DNA from: Miscanthus floridulus
Taxonomy: Eukaryota; Streptophyta; Magnoliopsida; Poales; Poaceae
Direction of reading: 5' to 3'
NCBI RefSeq assembly: GCF_019320115.1
Contig: NC_089589.1
Coordinates: forward strand, 25,032,690 to 25,096,689
DNA length: 64,000 nt
Below the pieces are notes generated by a model. That model saw nothing but the letters and a program-made list of their open reading frames with translations. It was not told where the DNA came from and did not search any database. Position 1 is the stretch's first letter; every line of letters begins with the position of its first letter. This document shows, piece after piece, positions 1 through 12,046 of the stretch. Made by a program: the position numbers and the translations under genes.

Positions 1-450
1 TTGCCTTCTTGCTTGTATAGCATAGAAGTAGCTCCCTTGCATGGCTAATTTGGTTTGTGTAACCTTGTTAGTCACATTGCTTAGTTTGTGTAGTTAAGTA
101 TTTGCGCTCTCTAATTTGACATTGGTTGCCTTGTTATTGAGCATTGCTAGTGAGCTTAGTTGGCTTTGTGCTTTTGCTTACTAGCATGTGTAGGAGCTCC
201 CTTATTGCTTAAAGTACTAGTGGCATAGGTTTGTGTGACCTTGCTTCTAGAATTGGTTAGGAGAGCTTTAGCTAGCCTAGCACCTTATTGCTTAATTAGT
301 ATCTTTGCAAGGTGCTAGTGAACATAGATAGAGGGGTGTAGTCTTGGCCAGACCGATAGTCTTAATTTTGTACTTGTTTCGGTTAGCCAACGTGATTAAA
401 TTTTAAAAAAGGACTATTCACCCCCCTCTAGTCGCCATCTCGACCCTTCA
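1..450 (+). repeat. 5' LTR of family-A element, 3' part only
   Basis: Nearly identical to 7814-8262 (for example the stretch around LTR-end motif CTCGACCCTTCA). It ends in CA immediately before the primer binding site. The start lies left of the window, so the full LTR length comes from the 3' copy. Confidence 0.92.
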
Positions 451-452
451 AT

Positions 453-469
453 TGGTATCAGAGCCAGGT
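453..469 (+). other. Primer binding site (initiator tRNA-Met)
   Basis: TGGTATCAGAGCCAGGT lies two bases after the LTR. It matches the complement of the plant initiator tRNA-Met 3' end, the usual minus-strand primer of Copia elements. Confidence 0.85.
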
Positions 470-501
470 CTCTTATTTGTGGTCTTCACCGACCCGAGAG
501 G

Positions 502-2580
502 ATGACGTCTAATGGGCTAGATGATTGTCTATACATTTTTTATGGCACACACTTTGCACGATGGAAAAATTGGATGATATGTAATTTTAAGTATGTATGC
601 CCTCAAATATGGTAGATGGTAGATGTAGGCTTTTCTCATGTGTTGGATGAAGATAATCTAACTCAAGCACAAGAGAAATGCCTAGATCACGACATCCATG
701 CTACTAACATCATGTATAGATCTTTGCATGATTGCATATTTGGAGAGATCATGGAGTTGAAGACCGCCCATGAGATTTGGAGTTATCTCAATGAAAAGTA
801 TGGTGCGGTCTCCAATGATGATGATGAGCCCAAGAAGGAGGCACATGAGTGTGTTGAGCATGACCACAATTCGGTGATTGTGGAAGATTGCTCCACCTCA
901 TGGTCAAGTGATGATGATGATGATTGATCAACTACAAGTTCACTTAACAAGGTTGATGATGATGCCACAAGTGTTGCAAGTGATGATGCTACCCCATGCA
1001 CACTTGATGGTGATGATGGTTCATGCTCAAGCCATGATGAATATGCTACTACATGCTCTCCAACTACACCACAGTGTCTCATGTCACAAGGTGACACCAA
1101 GGTATCAAATGATAATGTGGTTGATCATGTTGATTCATATGATGAGCTTGTTAGTAGACTTGCTAGCATAACCATGTCTTTAGAAAATGAGAAAGCTAAA
1201 ACATTGAAATTAGAAAATGAAAACTCATTTCTAAAGAATTCTTGTGAAGAACATAAGAAATTACTTAATGCTTATAAATCTTCACATGATGAGCTAAAAT
1301 TTAATCATGAGACACTACTTGCATCTCATGATGATTTATTAGAAAAACAAGCATCTCTCATTAAAGTGTTTACAAAGAAACTTAAAAATAATGAGAGCTC
1401 ATCATATGGGTCAATTGATCAATCACATATTATTGCTAACCCTTGTGATGTAGGCAAGAAGCATGTATCCACCTCTTGTGATGATTTATTAGAAATGCCA
1501 TGCTCTTCACATATAGATGCTTGTTCTACTTCTATGTTTTGTGAGACTATCCTTTTGAAGGAGAACAATGAGCTCAAAAATGAAGTGAAGAAATTGAGCA
1601 ACAAGTTAGAGAGGTGCTACAACTCTCAAGTCACCTTTGAGCATATGTTGAAGACTCAAAGAAACTTTGGTGACAAGAGTGGAGTCGGCTTCAAGACTAG
1701 CAAAGTCAATCATCAAGAAAGCCGCAATGACATAAGTGGCATTGGTTTCAAAAAGAGCAAGATCAAGGGCAAAAGATGGGGCAAGAGAAGATATGAAAGA
1801 GAGACGAAGAAGCAAGAACAAGAGAAGCTCTCTCATTTCATGTGCTTCAAGTGTCATGAAATGGGACATCTTGCTAATGGTTGCCCCAATGAAGAAAAGC
1901 TCAAGTTGAAGAAAGAAGAAGAGAGGCTAAGGCATGTTAAGTGCTTCAAGTGCCGCACTTGGGGTCATCTTACCTCAATGTGCCCAACCACGCAATTGGT
2001 GAAGCAACAAGTGAAGCCTCAACCAAAGCCACAAGTTGAGCAAGAGAAGACACCCCAAGGGCAAATCAAGATCAACCATGAAGATGGTGGTGATTTGATG
2101 ATCAAGAAGGAAACAAGAAGGGGTGGAAAGGCAAGGCATCCAATGCAAACACAAGATGCCAAGATGATGAGCAAGAATGAAGATGAGAAGAAAGATTATA
2201 CTCACATCAAGTGCTTCAAGTGTGGAAGTATGGGACACTTTGCCTTTAAGTGTCCCACCAAGCTTGAGAAGAAGGCTCAAGAAATCCATGGGAGGCAAGG
2301 CAATGAGAAGCACCACATAAGCAAGGAAGAGAAGGCTCAATCAAAGAGAAAGTGCTACTCATGCCGGGAAAGGGGACACATGGCACATTCATGTCCCCTA
2401 GGTGATATTTCTAAGCCTATTTCAATTGTTGATAATAATGTGCTTAGAAAGGATAGTAATGATACCTCTATGATTGCTATTGCAAAACACCCCGCTACTC
2501 ATACTAAGGCGTTGCCTAAGTATATTGCTCCTAACTTAAGAGGACTCAAACTAGTTTGGGTACCATCAAAAAGTGGATGA
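502..2580 (+). pseudogene. gag: Gag with four zinc knuckles, family A (two in-frame stops)
   Basis: One reading frame from the ATG at 502 to the TGA at 2578-2580 is broken by TAG at 613 and TGA at 925. The longest intact part begins at 1081 (499 aa). The N-terminal part is a UBN2/gag-like capsid fragment, followed by acidic, aspartate-rich sequence and a coiled coil rich in Leu/Lys/Glu/Asn. Four CCHC knuckles follow (CX2CX4HX4C), starting near residues 255, 288, 378 and 425 of the 1081 frame. The C-terminus carries a WVP motif that is also seen at the end of the family-B gag, so the frame stops at the point homologous to the gag/pol boundary. Gag packages genomic RNA into particles; four knuckles is more than the usual one or two. 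Two stops make this copy probably inactive. Confidence 0.8.
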
Positions 2581-5500
2581 ATGATTGTAGGTACCATTGG
2601 CATTGGAGGCTTGATTCAATTGATTTCATATTGATCATCAAATGTTGAATCAAGATATGAAGCCAAGTGCACATCCTAACCCAATGCCATGATAGTTGAA
2701 TGAAGTCCAAACGCTACAACATACAAGTGTCATATTCAAGTTGTGGTGATTTATTGGATTATTTGATGGCTTGCAAATATTCGAGTTGAAGCTTGCTAAA
2801 TGGATGATCATGAGTTAGCCAAGGTGTATCTCTTGTTGATCATTTCATTTGGGTGCATATGAGTTGATTGAATTAGATAAATATGCAATGTTGCTTGCTA
2901 TGAGATGTTTGAATGGATAAATTGATTAGTAATCAAGTTTGGATTGATTTGTGTTGGATAAATTCATGAGATGACATTTAGTGAGTGGAATTGAATGGAT
3001 ATGTCTTGTGAAAGTATTCAAACAAGTTAGTTTCAAGTTTGATTCATATTTGATGAAGTATAGCTCAATTGTTGAAATATGTCCTATATTGCAAAATCTG
3101 AGCTAGCTGTGATCTTAGCCATGTTTGAGTGATCAAAACTTATTGGATTGACATAAAAATTGGTGTACATGCTCTAAACTTATGGTATAAGATGCTGAAA
3201 TTTTTTCATGAGAATTGGATAAGAAATGCTTCAGTTTTGGAGTAGATCTTGTCAGCTATAGTGCAGTAGTTTTCATCATGTAGCAGTGGTGGAAGAATTG
3301 AAATCTGGTAGCAATCTAGAAGTCCAATGAATCTCAAATTTTTACAGCTACTATATAACTTAGTAATGCACACCTCCACCAAATTTCGTGGTATTTGGAT
3401 TTGTACTTTGAGAGATATGCTTATTACTTTGAAGGGTATAGAATCTGTTAGAAAAGTAACAAATGTTGGATTGATCTAGAGTCACTTTGATTAAAAGGTC
3501 CTCAAGTTGGAAATATCTTTACAAGTGATTGAGGTACCTAAGTTTGGTTTTGAGATGATCTAGAAGCATGACAAACAAAGAGTACAAGGTCATTTGATTG
3601 AGAAGTGTATTTTGCACACTTTTAGTACTCAAGGTAAAGATCAAGATCAAACTCAAGTTGAAGATGAAGTTTAAGTTCTAGATATGATTGGAGATCATTT
3701 GGTAGAAAGAAAAGGACTTAAATAAGTAGAAAGAAAAGGACTTAAAGAAGGAATCAAGGTTACTCATCAAGTTAAGTCCATTACTTGGATCAATCAATTA
3801 AGTTATTTCAAGTGAGTATCAAGAATGGTTCTTGGAGAGAGACCACTTCTCCCTAGTATAGGGGCTTGCCGCCTATGAGTAGGTAAACCAAGTGTGGTAT
3901 TTGGAAGGCTAACATGGAAGTGGTGATCCGAGGGACATTTAAGATGCTTAGTTGAAGAAATCAAAAGGATTGATCAAGAAAAGCAAGCAACACCCAAACA
4001 AGAGCTAGTTATTTCAAGTGGTATTCCAAATAGTTCTCTCATGCAAGCAAGAATCAAAAGATGAAGCAAGTCAACAACAACAAGAAAGTGCACTTGATCA
4101 TAAGTGGTATTCATGTCATATGGGTGAAGAATGAAATTCAAATTGGTATCTATTGGTCTTCACCAAGCTTCAAATTGGACTTCACATTGCTATTGGAGTA
4201 ATGAATTAGAATCTATGTGACTATCCTCTACTCCAACATAGCAAAGGTATCATTGTAATGTGCATGATCATTTCATCCCTTACTAGTATGCGGTTAGTGC
4301 ATATAGTACATGCTTCATAGGATCATGCGTTACAAATAAAATATTTAAAATTCATAACCTACCACTATTGCTTGAATGATTATTTAATCTAGTGGTTAGT
4401 ATGTGAATTTGTTCATGAGCTATTGAACCCAAGTACTTGATTTAAATTTGGATTGCTAAACAAGTAACAAGTACAACATTGGCAAGATAACCCTTACAAG
4501 AGGTGTGAAGAAGCTTGTCATTGGTTCAAACCGGACTTGAAAGCTTAAGCAAATCAATTTAGTTCAAGTCACATAAGAAGCTCATGATAATGATAAGAGT
4601 ACAAGCACAAGACAACGATACAAATGGATATCTAATTTGTATATTTCAAGTGGTATCTAGACTTAACTATTTCATCAAGAATTCATAAGTGATGTCTAGA
4701 TTAACTCACAATTGATATCCTATAAGTGGTACTCATAAAGATAACAAATGTTCAAGAAATGGTTTTATGGAAAAATCCAACAAATGGTTCCATACTATAA
4801 AATTATCTCAAATGATATCCCATCTACATATAGTATAAATCATACATGTGATATCAATCATGCAAAAGATGGTTCCACAAGTGATCCTCAATTTTAAGCG
4901 ATCATCAAATAAAGAATGCATCCCTCACCTACAAGAGCTTAAGTGCAATAAAATGGATGACCCATACATAGAATGATAAGATACATGTAGTAAAAGTTAC
5001 AAGTTCTAAATGGTATCTACAAGTGGTATCATTCCAACAATCAAGTGATGTCCATAAAAAATACAAGACTCAAGCCTCAACCATCTACCCCAAAGTGCAT
5101 ACCTTTTCATCAATAAGAAGCATACCTTTTATGGAAATTGATGACAAAGGGGGAGAAATTATACAAAGATATGAGGGGGAGAGATGATATGAAAGGTATG
5201 TGGGAGAGAAGATTGTACAAAGGGAAGAGATAAGACATGGACATGGACAAAGAGGGAGCAACATTGGAGAAAAGAAAAGGATCAAAATTATTGGACAAGA
5301 GAAGCACACAAATAGGGGGAGCAAGCTCATGAACTTTGATTGATTGCATTTGACATGTGCATATTCATGTGCTTGCTTGCATTGCATAAAACTTTCAAAT
5401 TCAATATGCATGCTTGTGTGGTGTATGCTAGTTGTAGAACTTGAATGATGATTTGATAACTAGCATGCATAGGATAATAGCTAGACACTTGGTATGCTTT

Positions 5501-5876
5501 ACAAGTAATGCTAGTACCTTGCTTTTAATGTTGATCTTACGAGGTATCTAGTGATTTTATTTCCAAGTGACATCTAGCTAACCATGGTGCTAAGGATGAA
5601 CTTAAAGGTGCAACTCCGATTGGTATCACGCTTCAAAGGTTTATTCTATACACCTTAGCATCATTCGGTAGTAATTACTCTCCCACAATTTCAATCCATG
5701 CATATGCGCAAGCTTCAAATTAAATACTCTAGCACATATGTAGGGGGAGCTAATACTACCATTTCGGGTTTGTGGTACTTATCCAAAATCATTTACACAT
5801 GGTAAAATTGCTTGGGCAAGCAACATGAATCCAAAAGAGCTTAATTTATATATCTTCGTAGAGTTGTCATCAATTA
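2581..5876 (+). other. Non-coding internal region of family-A element
   Basis: AT-rich and without a reading frame above about 110 codons. No polymerase-type motif (YVDD, integrase DDE, RNase H) was found. The part from about 4000 to 5100 repeats short variants of AAGTGGTAT(C/T) at irregular spacing. A purine-rich AAAGGGGGAGAAATT occurs at 5148, resembling the terminal polypurine tract. Confidence 0.75.
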
Positions 5877-5891
5877 CCAAAAGGGGGAGAT
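5877..5891 (+). other. Polypurine tract, family A
   Basis: AAAAGGGGGAGAT directly before the 3' LTR; the plus-strand primer of reverse transcription. A very similar tract precedes the family-B 3' LTR at 45021. Confidence 0.85.
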
Positions 5892-8262
5892 TGAAAGGTC
5901 CTTGTTTAGTTTTGGTAATTGAGTGACAACTTAGGTGGACTAATTGTGTTTATGTGAGATACACATGTGATTAGTCCACAGGTACATGTGTGTGAGCAAC
6001 ATATGCCATAAAGGTGAAAATGGCTTGGAGATATTGCAAAGCTCACACATGTGATGATGAAGGAGCTTATTACACATGAAACATGACATTGAGTCATGTG
6101 ATCAAGGTGGAGAAGATCAAGACAAGACTTGGCTTGATGGACCGGTTGCAAGCGTGAAGGGCAAGTCGAAGGCTTTGGAGTGATGGACCGCGTGGCGGTG
6201 AAGCTTGAGCAAGACTTGGCGTCGATGGACGATGGCAACGGTGAAGAGCAAGTAAAGTCAAGATTGATGAACCAATATGATCACGTAATGATATGAAGTG
6301 GATCATATCATTGTTGATCGTGTTGGTGCATATGTTGCATCGACGTTGAAGGAGATGGAATGGAAATGCACAAGGCAAAGGTATAACCTAGGGCATTTTA
6401 TTTCACCGATCATAGGTGTGTAGAGAAGTTTATGACCGGGTTTAGGATAGATGGCCGTACTATCAAGAGGAGCAAACTTGTTTGCATATTGGTCATCTAG
6501 TGCCACTCGAGTAATCTAACTTTGCATCATCGCTAGGATCGAGTGGCGTGGCATGTTGAGTGGCTAACATCCTTTGGGAAATGATTGTGAAAAGCTAACA
6601 CACATACACATGGTGATGTACACTTGGTGGTGTTGGCACATTTACAAAGGAGATGAAGTTGGAGTTGATGTGGATCAACTCGGTGAAGAAACGGAGATGA
6701 GAAAGGTCCCACAGAGTGGACTGGACTCTAGTCACACAAGTGACCAGATGCTGAGGGCTAGCGTCCGGTCAGTTGTAGCTGACAGCACGCAACGTCGGTC
6801 TTCGACCGGACGCTGACGCTGGAAGTGACCGAACGCTGGCAGGGCTGGTCAGGCTGATGTACGGTGACGCAGAAGCTGGAGAGTGACCGAATGCTGGGCT
6901 ACGTCCGATCATGTGCGATCGAACACGTCCGGTCAAGGTCAGTACCTTACTGTAAATGACCGGACGCTGAGGGTCCAGCGTTCGGTCAGTTGAAGCTGCT
7001 GCATCTGGTCAGAAGATGACCGTTGAGATCGGAAGAATACCATTGAACGTAGGTGATATGTGGCTATCATCGGGCGACTGGACGCTGAGGTCCAGCGTCC
7101 GGTCAACACGACCGGAGCATCCGGTCGACCCGACAGTTGCCCAGTGAAGGGGTAACGGCTAGTTTAGCCCTTGGGGCTATAAATAGAAGTGGCCTTCGGC
7201 CATGGCTGGTGTTGAGCACCTAAAGGGACTTAGTGTCCATGCTTGTGAGTGCTTAGGAGCCCTCCATCACACATATACTTGATAGTGATCATTTGATTGT
7301 GTGAGTGAGCGATTCTAGTGTGATTGCATCATGAGGTTGCATCGAGTGGCACTAGGTGATCGAGTTGCAAGCCGGTGGTGCTTGTTACTCTTGGAGGTTG
7401 CCACCTCCTAGATAGCTTAGTGGTGGTCTCCATCGAAGCCCGCAAGAAGCTTGTGCGGGGCTCCGGAGAAGAGCTTTGTGAGGGGTATTGTGCTCGCCCC
7501 GCGGGAGCCATGAAGATCAACTCTAGTTGAGTGTGTCATTGAGCTACCCTCACTTTCGGGGTAGGTTCTTGCGGCGCCCAACATGCGGGCTTAGCAGGTG
7601 ATGCTAATTAGCCGCTGAACCACCAAGTGAGCGGTTGACACAATGGGGACTAGCGTGTTGACAAGCACATGAACCTCAGGAGAAAAATCACCGTGTCAAC
7701 CTTGTTCTTTCCATTGGTTTGCATCCTTGTTACACAAGCTTGTACTTATATTTCATATACATTGTGCTTGTGTAGTTGCTCTTGCAATTAGTTAGCTTGT
7801 GTAGCTTACTAGTTGCCTTCTTGCTTGTGTAGCATAGAAGTAGCTCCCTTGCGTGGCTAATTTGGTTTGTGTAACCTTGTTAGTCATATTGCTTAGTTTG
7901 TGTAGCTAAGTATTTACGCTCTCTAATTTGACATTGGTTGCCTTGTTATTGAGCATTGCTAGTGAGCTTAGTTGGCTTTGTGCTTTTGCTTACTAGCATG
8001 TGTAGGAGCTCTCTTATTGCTTAAAGTACTAGTGGCATAGGTTTGTGTGACTTTGCTTTTAGAATTGGTTAGGAGAGCTTTAGCTAGCCCGGCACCTTAT
8101 TGCTTAATTAGTATCTTTACAAGGTGCTAGTGAACATAGATAGAGGGGTGTAGTCTTGGCTAGACCGATAGTCTTAATTCTACACTTGTTTTAGTTAACC
8201 AACATGATTAAGTTTTAAAAAAGGACTATTCACCCCCCTCTAGTCACCATCTCGACCCTTCA
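5892..8262 (+). repeat. 3' LTR of family-A element (2371 bp)
   Basis: Begins TGAAAGG after the polypurine tract and ends CCCTTCA. It holds a TATA box (CTATAAATA at 7178-7186) and an array of GACCGGACGC/GCGTCCGGTC motifs upstream of it. A reverse-oriented solo copy of this LTR lies at 40292-42905. Confidence 0.92.
6710..7186 (+). promoter_or_regulatory. LTR promoter: palindromic motif array plus TATA box
   Basis: Repeated half-sites of GACCGGACGCT and its complement, many with one or two changes, cover about 6715-7130. The TATA box CTATAAATAG follows at 7178. Palindrome clusters in Sirevirus LTRs are known; the same array precedes TATAAATAG in the family-B LTRs. Transcription start is expected about 30 bases after the TATA box. 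Confidence 0.7.
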
Positions 8263-9560
8263 CCTTGTACTTCTCTATGTTGTTTGCACACCTGTCATGA
8301 TACAAGCGTTTATAGCACTTCTTTTCCTTAATAGCCTTTTGCACATCTTCATTCCACCACCAAGTGTCTTTTGAATCGCAGCCGCTCCCTTGGGTCACTC
8401 CAAGCACCTCGAAAGCAACCTTTCGAATGTATGTTGCCATCTTCTCCCACATGTTGTTTGCATCGCCTTCATTATTCCAAGGGCCCTCTTCAATGATCTT
8501 TTCTTTAAAGACCTTTGATGCCTCCCCTTCTAATTTCCACCATTTCGTTCTAGCAACCCTAGCTTGTTTGTTCCCATGAGCTTGCACTAGAAAGCGGAAG
8601 TCAGCCACCACCAGCTTGTGTTGAGCGACCACACATTCTCCAGGTGTCACCTTGCAGTCCACGCATGTTTGTTTATCCCTCATTCTTGTAAGGACAAAGT
8701 CGATTTGACTAGAGTACTGGCCGCTATTAAAGGTCACTAAATGGGACTGTCTCTTATGGAAGAAAGTGTTAGCTATCATCAGATCAAAAGCTATGGCAAA
8801 GTCTAAGAATTCCTCTCCCTCCTGGTTCCTACTACCATATCTGAAAGCCCCATGAACCGCCTTGAAACCTGCACTTGATGTACCTACATGGCCATTAAGA
8901 TCACCTCCTATAAAGAGCTTCTCGCTACTAGGGACAGGTCTAACCAAGCGATCTAAGTCTTCCTAGAAAAGCCGCTTAGCACTCTTATCATGGCCTACTT
9001 GGGAGGGGGCATACGCACTAATTACGCTTAAGACCATATCACTAATGACAAGTTTAACTAAGATGATCCTACCCTCTTACATTCTCACCTCCACCACACC
9101 ATCCTTGAGGCTCTTATCAATTAGAACTCCTACTCCATTTTTATTTGAAGTTGTCCCTATATACCAGAGCTTGAAGCGGTATTGTCCACCTCCTTCGTCT
9201 TCTACCCCTTCCATTTAGTCTCTTGGACGCATAAGATATTTACATGTCTCCTAACCGCTGTGTCCACTAACTCTCTTAACTTACATGTAAGGGATCCTAC
9301 ATTTCAGCTACCTAAACGGATCCTACTTGGCTCGACTAGCTTCCTTATCCTTCGCACTCGCCGAGGTAGGTGTGAAGACCCTTGCTAATTTTGCACCACA
9401 CTCGGGCGCCGATGTGGCGCGCCACTAAGGATATGACGAACCGATCCTTGCTCACTTGACACCGTGTCTAGATCGTGACACGACGCGTCACAGGGGTGAC
9501 GACCTGGCCCTAGCTCATTTAACACAATACCCGAGTTCCGAGATGGCGCGTCGCTAAGAG
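8263..9560 (-). pseudogene. RTE-like LINE, endonuclease half (broken by LTR element)
   Basis: Read on the minus strand, the sequence encodes an exonuclease/endonuclease/phosphatase (EEP) domain of a non-LTR retrotransposon. It begins with the conserved NVGSL...KLRELVDTA...VNILCVQETKW stretch (about 9340-9230), then a GVGVLIDKSLKDG segment, the ISAYAPQ-like motif and the GGDLNGHVG catalytic loop. A long open part runs from 8947 downward through FLDFAIAFDLMIANTFF, QIDFVLTR and a tail ending in WWWNEDVQKAIKEKK. In-frame stops occur near 9083 and 8963. The frame runs into the family-A LTR at 8262; the reverse transcriptase half should lie left of the window. The EN-first layout without ORF1 suggests the RTE clade; that assignment is inferred. 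Confidence 0.75.
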
Positions 9561-11799
9561 GGTTACGCCCCAACGGAAGAATTTTATGATATTATTGGTG
9601 TAACTAATTCGAGACTTCAATTTATACTTAAAGTTTTGTTTATCTGGCCTTTTTTTCTTTTTTTTTGTATTAGTAGTTGTAGATGTTTCTACTGTCGTTG
9701 TAATTTTTTATTTGTAATATTTCATGACTATTTTTTTTGTTTAGATTTTGTTCTCTTTGGTTTATCCTATTTTTTAGTTTTTCTTGTTTTTCTTCTTCTT
9801 GTGTTGATATTTGAGTTCTACAGATATTCATGTAGAGGCTGAGATTGGCCCGGTTGTTGATGTTCTTTCTTTGTCTTTGGCGATTTTTTAAAATCTGAGG
9901 TACTTCTCTACTCATAAAATCATCCCGTTTGTGTTCTTTGTATTACTAAAATTATTCCAATTTAGGTTAGATTTTTGTTAATCCAGCTGCCAGTTTTTTT
10001 ATATTCCAGTATTTGTCCTAATGCTCTAGCTCTAAATAATGGTTTTCTGGTTATAAGTATACTAGTTACACTATAGTTTATCTACACTTAAAGTTGTTAA
10101 TGATGTGTAATTCCTAACTATTATTGATGTAACTAGTACTATATGCATAAAGTGTATTATGCATTTCTTTGAATGTAACTCTTTTTGTATTATAATTGTT
10201 TCTGTTCTTCTGGTATGCTGAGGTTGAGCTGGATGCGGGGGGAGGCAGAGATGGAGTAGTTTCCTGTGCTGAATTTTTTGGTCGATGGATGTGGTTGCTG
10301 ATGGTCATTTTGCGTTGTTCATGACATTTCAGAATTTGAGATACTACTCTACTCCTATATATTTGTGTTCTGGAGATGTTTGTTTGTTATCCTTTTCTTC
10401 TTTGCTGACTTAGTTTATCCTTTACAGTTGGTTTCATGCCTTCCGGGTTTTGAAATGTTGGATTACTAGCTTTTGGTATTATTTAAAATCTTGCTTCATT
10501 TATATGTTGGTACTTTTCAGGTCATGGCCCCTCTCCTATGTGTAGGCTGAGGTGCAGGTTGATGCGGAGGTCGAGGCAGAGGCGCAGCCATTTTTCAGCG
10601 TCAATTTGGTTTCATTGGTGAGTATTTCATTCATTTTTATTTTTTTAAAATTCTATTTTTTTGTATTTGTATTGTTTTTTTGGTTTTGTTTTTTTAAGGT
10701 TTTTTAGTTTTGTTTTGATGTCCTTCAGGACATATTTCTCTTTTATGCTTAATTTTGATCTCTTTAGATGCTCGGCATATTACGAAATTCTCTATGCATA
10801 TTTTTCCTGTCCTGTGTTTATTTTTTTTTGTCCAGAGGTGTTGTTCTTGTTTGTTTGGTCGAGCCTAGAGATTATCGGTGTTGTTTTTCGTTTGTTTGGT
10901 GCCATCCAGTTTTTTAGCTCATTTGGATCCATTTGTTTTATATGAAATTCATCTCGATCCATTGGTATTGTGCATTTTTGCTTTAGTAAAATCTAGATGT
11001 TGCTGTGATCTCTCTTGGTTTGACCTCATGTGTTGTTCAGTCTTTAATCTGTCAATCTTTGATCAGTTTCTTGTACTAAGATTCCTTGTAGTAATTTATC
11101 AGTCTTTTATTTGATTGTTTCAATGTGCAATTAGGCCTTGTTTTTCATCATCCATCTGTCTATTTTCATAAGACAGCTGAAACAATTTTGGGCTCCATAC
11201 ATTTTATCTCCCATCTGTTGCCGTGCAGCAGTTATAATCTTCTACAGTAGGTGTCGTGCAGCAGTTATTTTGCCTTTCATAGAATGTTTTTTTGAAATTT
11301 TGTTTTTGGTTTGTTTGTTTCATGTAGTTCCCTCAGATTTTTTGTGATTTTGCATTTCATAGAAAATTTCTGGTTTTTGTTTTTTAATATTTTTGGTATG
11401 TTTGTTGTAGGCACTTCCCTCAGATTTTTTTGTTTTGCATTTCATAAAAAAATTAGGTTTTTGTTATTTGAAATTATGTTTTTTTTGTATGTTTGTTTAT
11501 GGCAGTTCCCTCAGTATTTTTGTTTTTTTTTTCAATTCATAGAAAATTTCTGGTTTTTTATATTTGAAATATGTTGTTTGGTATGTTTGTTTATGGTAGT
11601 TCCCTCAGAATTTTTGTGATTTTGTATTTCATAGAAAATTTCTACTTTTTTGTTTTTATTTTAATTATTTTTTGTTCCAATGCTTGTAGTGGTGATTGCG
11701 TGAAGGTGTGGATGGTGTTCTCTCGTAATCCGAGTGAAGTTCTGCTATGTTTCACTCGAATTTTTCTATTTGGTTATTTGTCTGTTTTGTACTGGAGGA
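9561..11799. other. AT/T-rich unassigned region with repeated exon-like modules
   Basis: No convincing gene. T-rich plus strand. Three short GC-richer islands (about 9825-9860, 10215-10250 and 10540-10595) share a GAGGCTGAGGT-like core, and the first two are followed by similar TGAG(G/A)TACT(T/A)CTCTACTC sequence. Short open frames here are hydrophobic because of the T-rich composition and are not credible proteins. Confidence 0.5.
11300..11665 (+). repeat. Degenerate tandem repeat, about 90-bp period
   Basis: The core TTCCCTCAG recurs at 11328, 11415, 11506 and 11600 (spacings 87, 91 and 94). Each is followed by a T-rich stretch and TTTCATAGAAAATTT or a close variant. At least four units. 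Confidence 0.8.
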
Positions 11800-11802
11800 T
11801 TA

Positions 11803-12043
11803 GGCCTTGTTTAGTTGGCGATTTTTTGGGGAAATGGTACTGTAGCACTTTCGTTGTTATTTGATAATTAGTGTCCAATCATAGTCTAATTAGGCTTAAA
11901 AGATTCGTCTCGTAAATTTCGTCTAAACTGTGTAATTAGTTTTATTTTTTATTTATATTTAATGCTTCATGCATGCGTCCAAAGATTCGATGTGACAGGG
12001 AATCTTGAAAAATTTTACAAAATTTTGGGAACTAAACACTACC
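11803..12043. mobile_element. Tourist-like MITE (PIF/Harbinger), 241 bp
   Basis: Terminal inverted repeats GGCCTTGTTTAGTT and GGTAGTGTTTAGTT (right end reverse complemented) are flanked by the 3-bp duplication TTA (11800-11802 and 12044-12046). It contains the grass-common interior with TTCGTCTCGTAAATTTCG. A related, right-end-damaged copy lies at 54141-54349. Confidence 0.85.
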
Positions 12044-12046
12044 TTA

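Larger units (their letters stand above)
1..8262 (+). mobile_element. Gag-only Sirevirus-like LTR retrotransposon, family A (5' end outside window)
   Basis: The first 450 bases are the end of a 5' LTR that recurs at the end of a full LTR at 5892-8262. Between them are a tRNA-iMet type primer binding site, a gag frame and about 3.3 kb of sequence without coding capacity, ending in a purine tract. No protease, integrase, reverse transcriptase or RNase H can be found, so the element is non-autonomous and would depend on a related Copia/Sirevirus for enzymes. LTR ends are TG...CA. The right junction falls in a LINE, so the element probably inserted into that LINE; the expected 5-bp duplication on the right would be CCTTG, and its partner is outside the window. 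Confidence 0.88.

Noticed and set aside
1081..2580. Host CCHC zinc-finger protein gene
   Set aside because: Flanked by LTRs, primer site and polypurine tract, in frame with gag upstream, and sharing the gag C-terminal WVP motif.
10661..11864. Series of Phe-rich membrane-protein-like frames
   Set aside because: T-rich DNA gives Phe/Leu-rich translations; frames overlap tandem repeats and lack conserved features.
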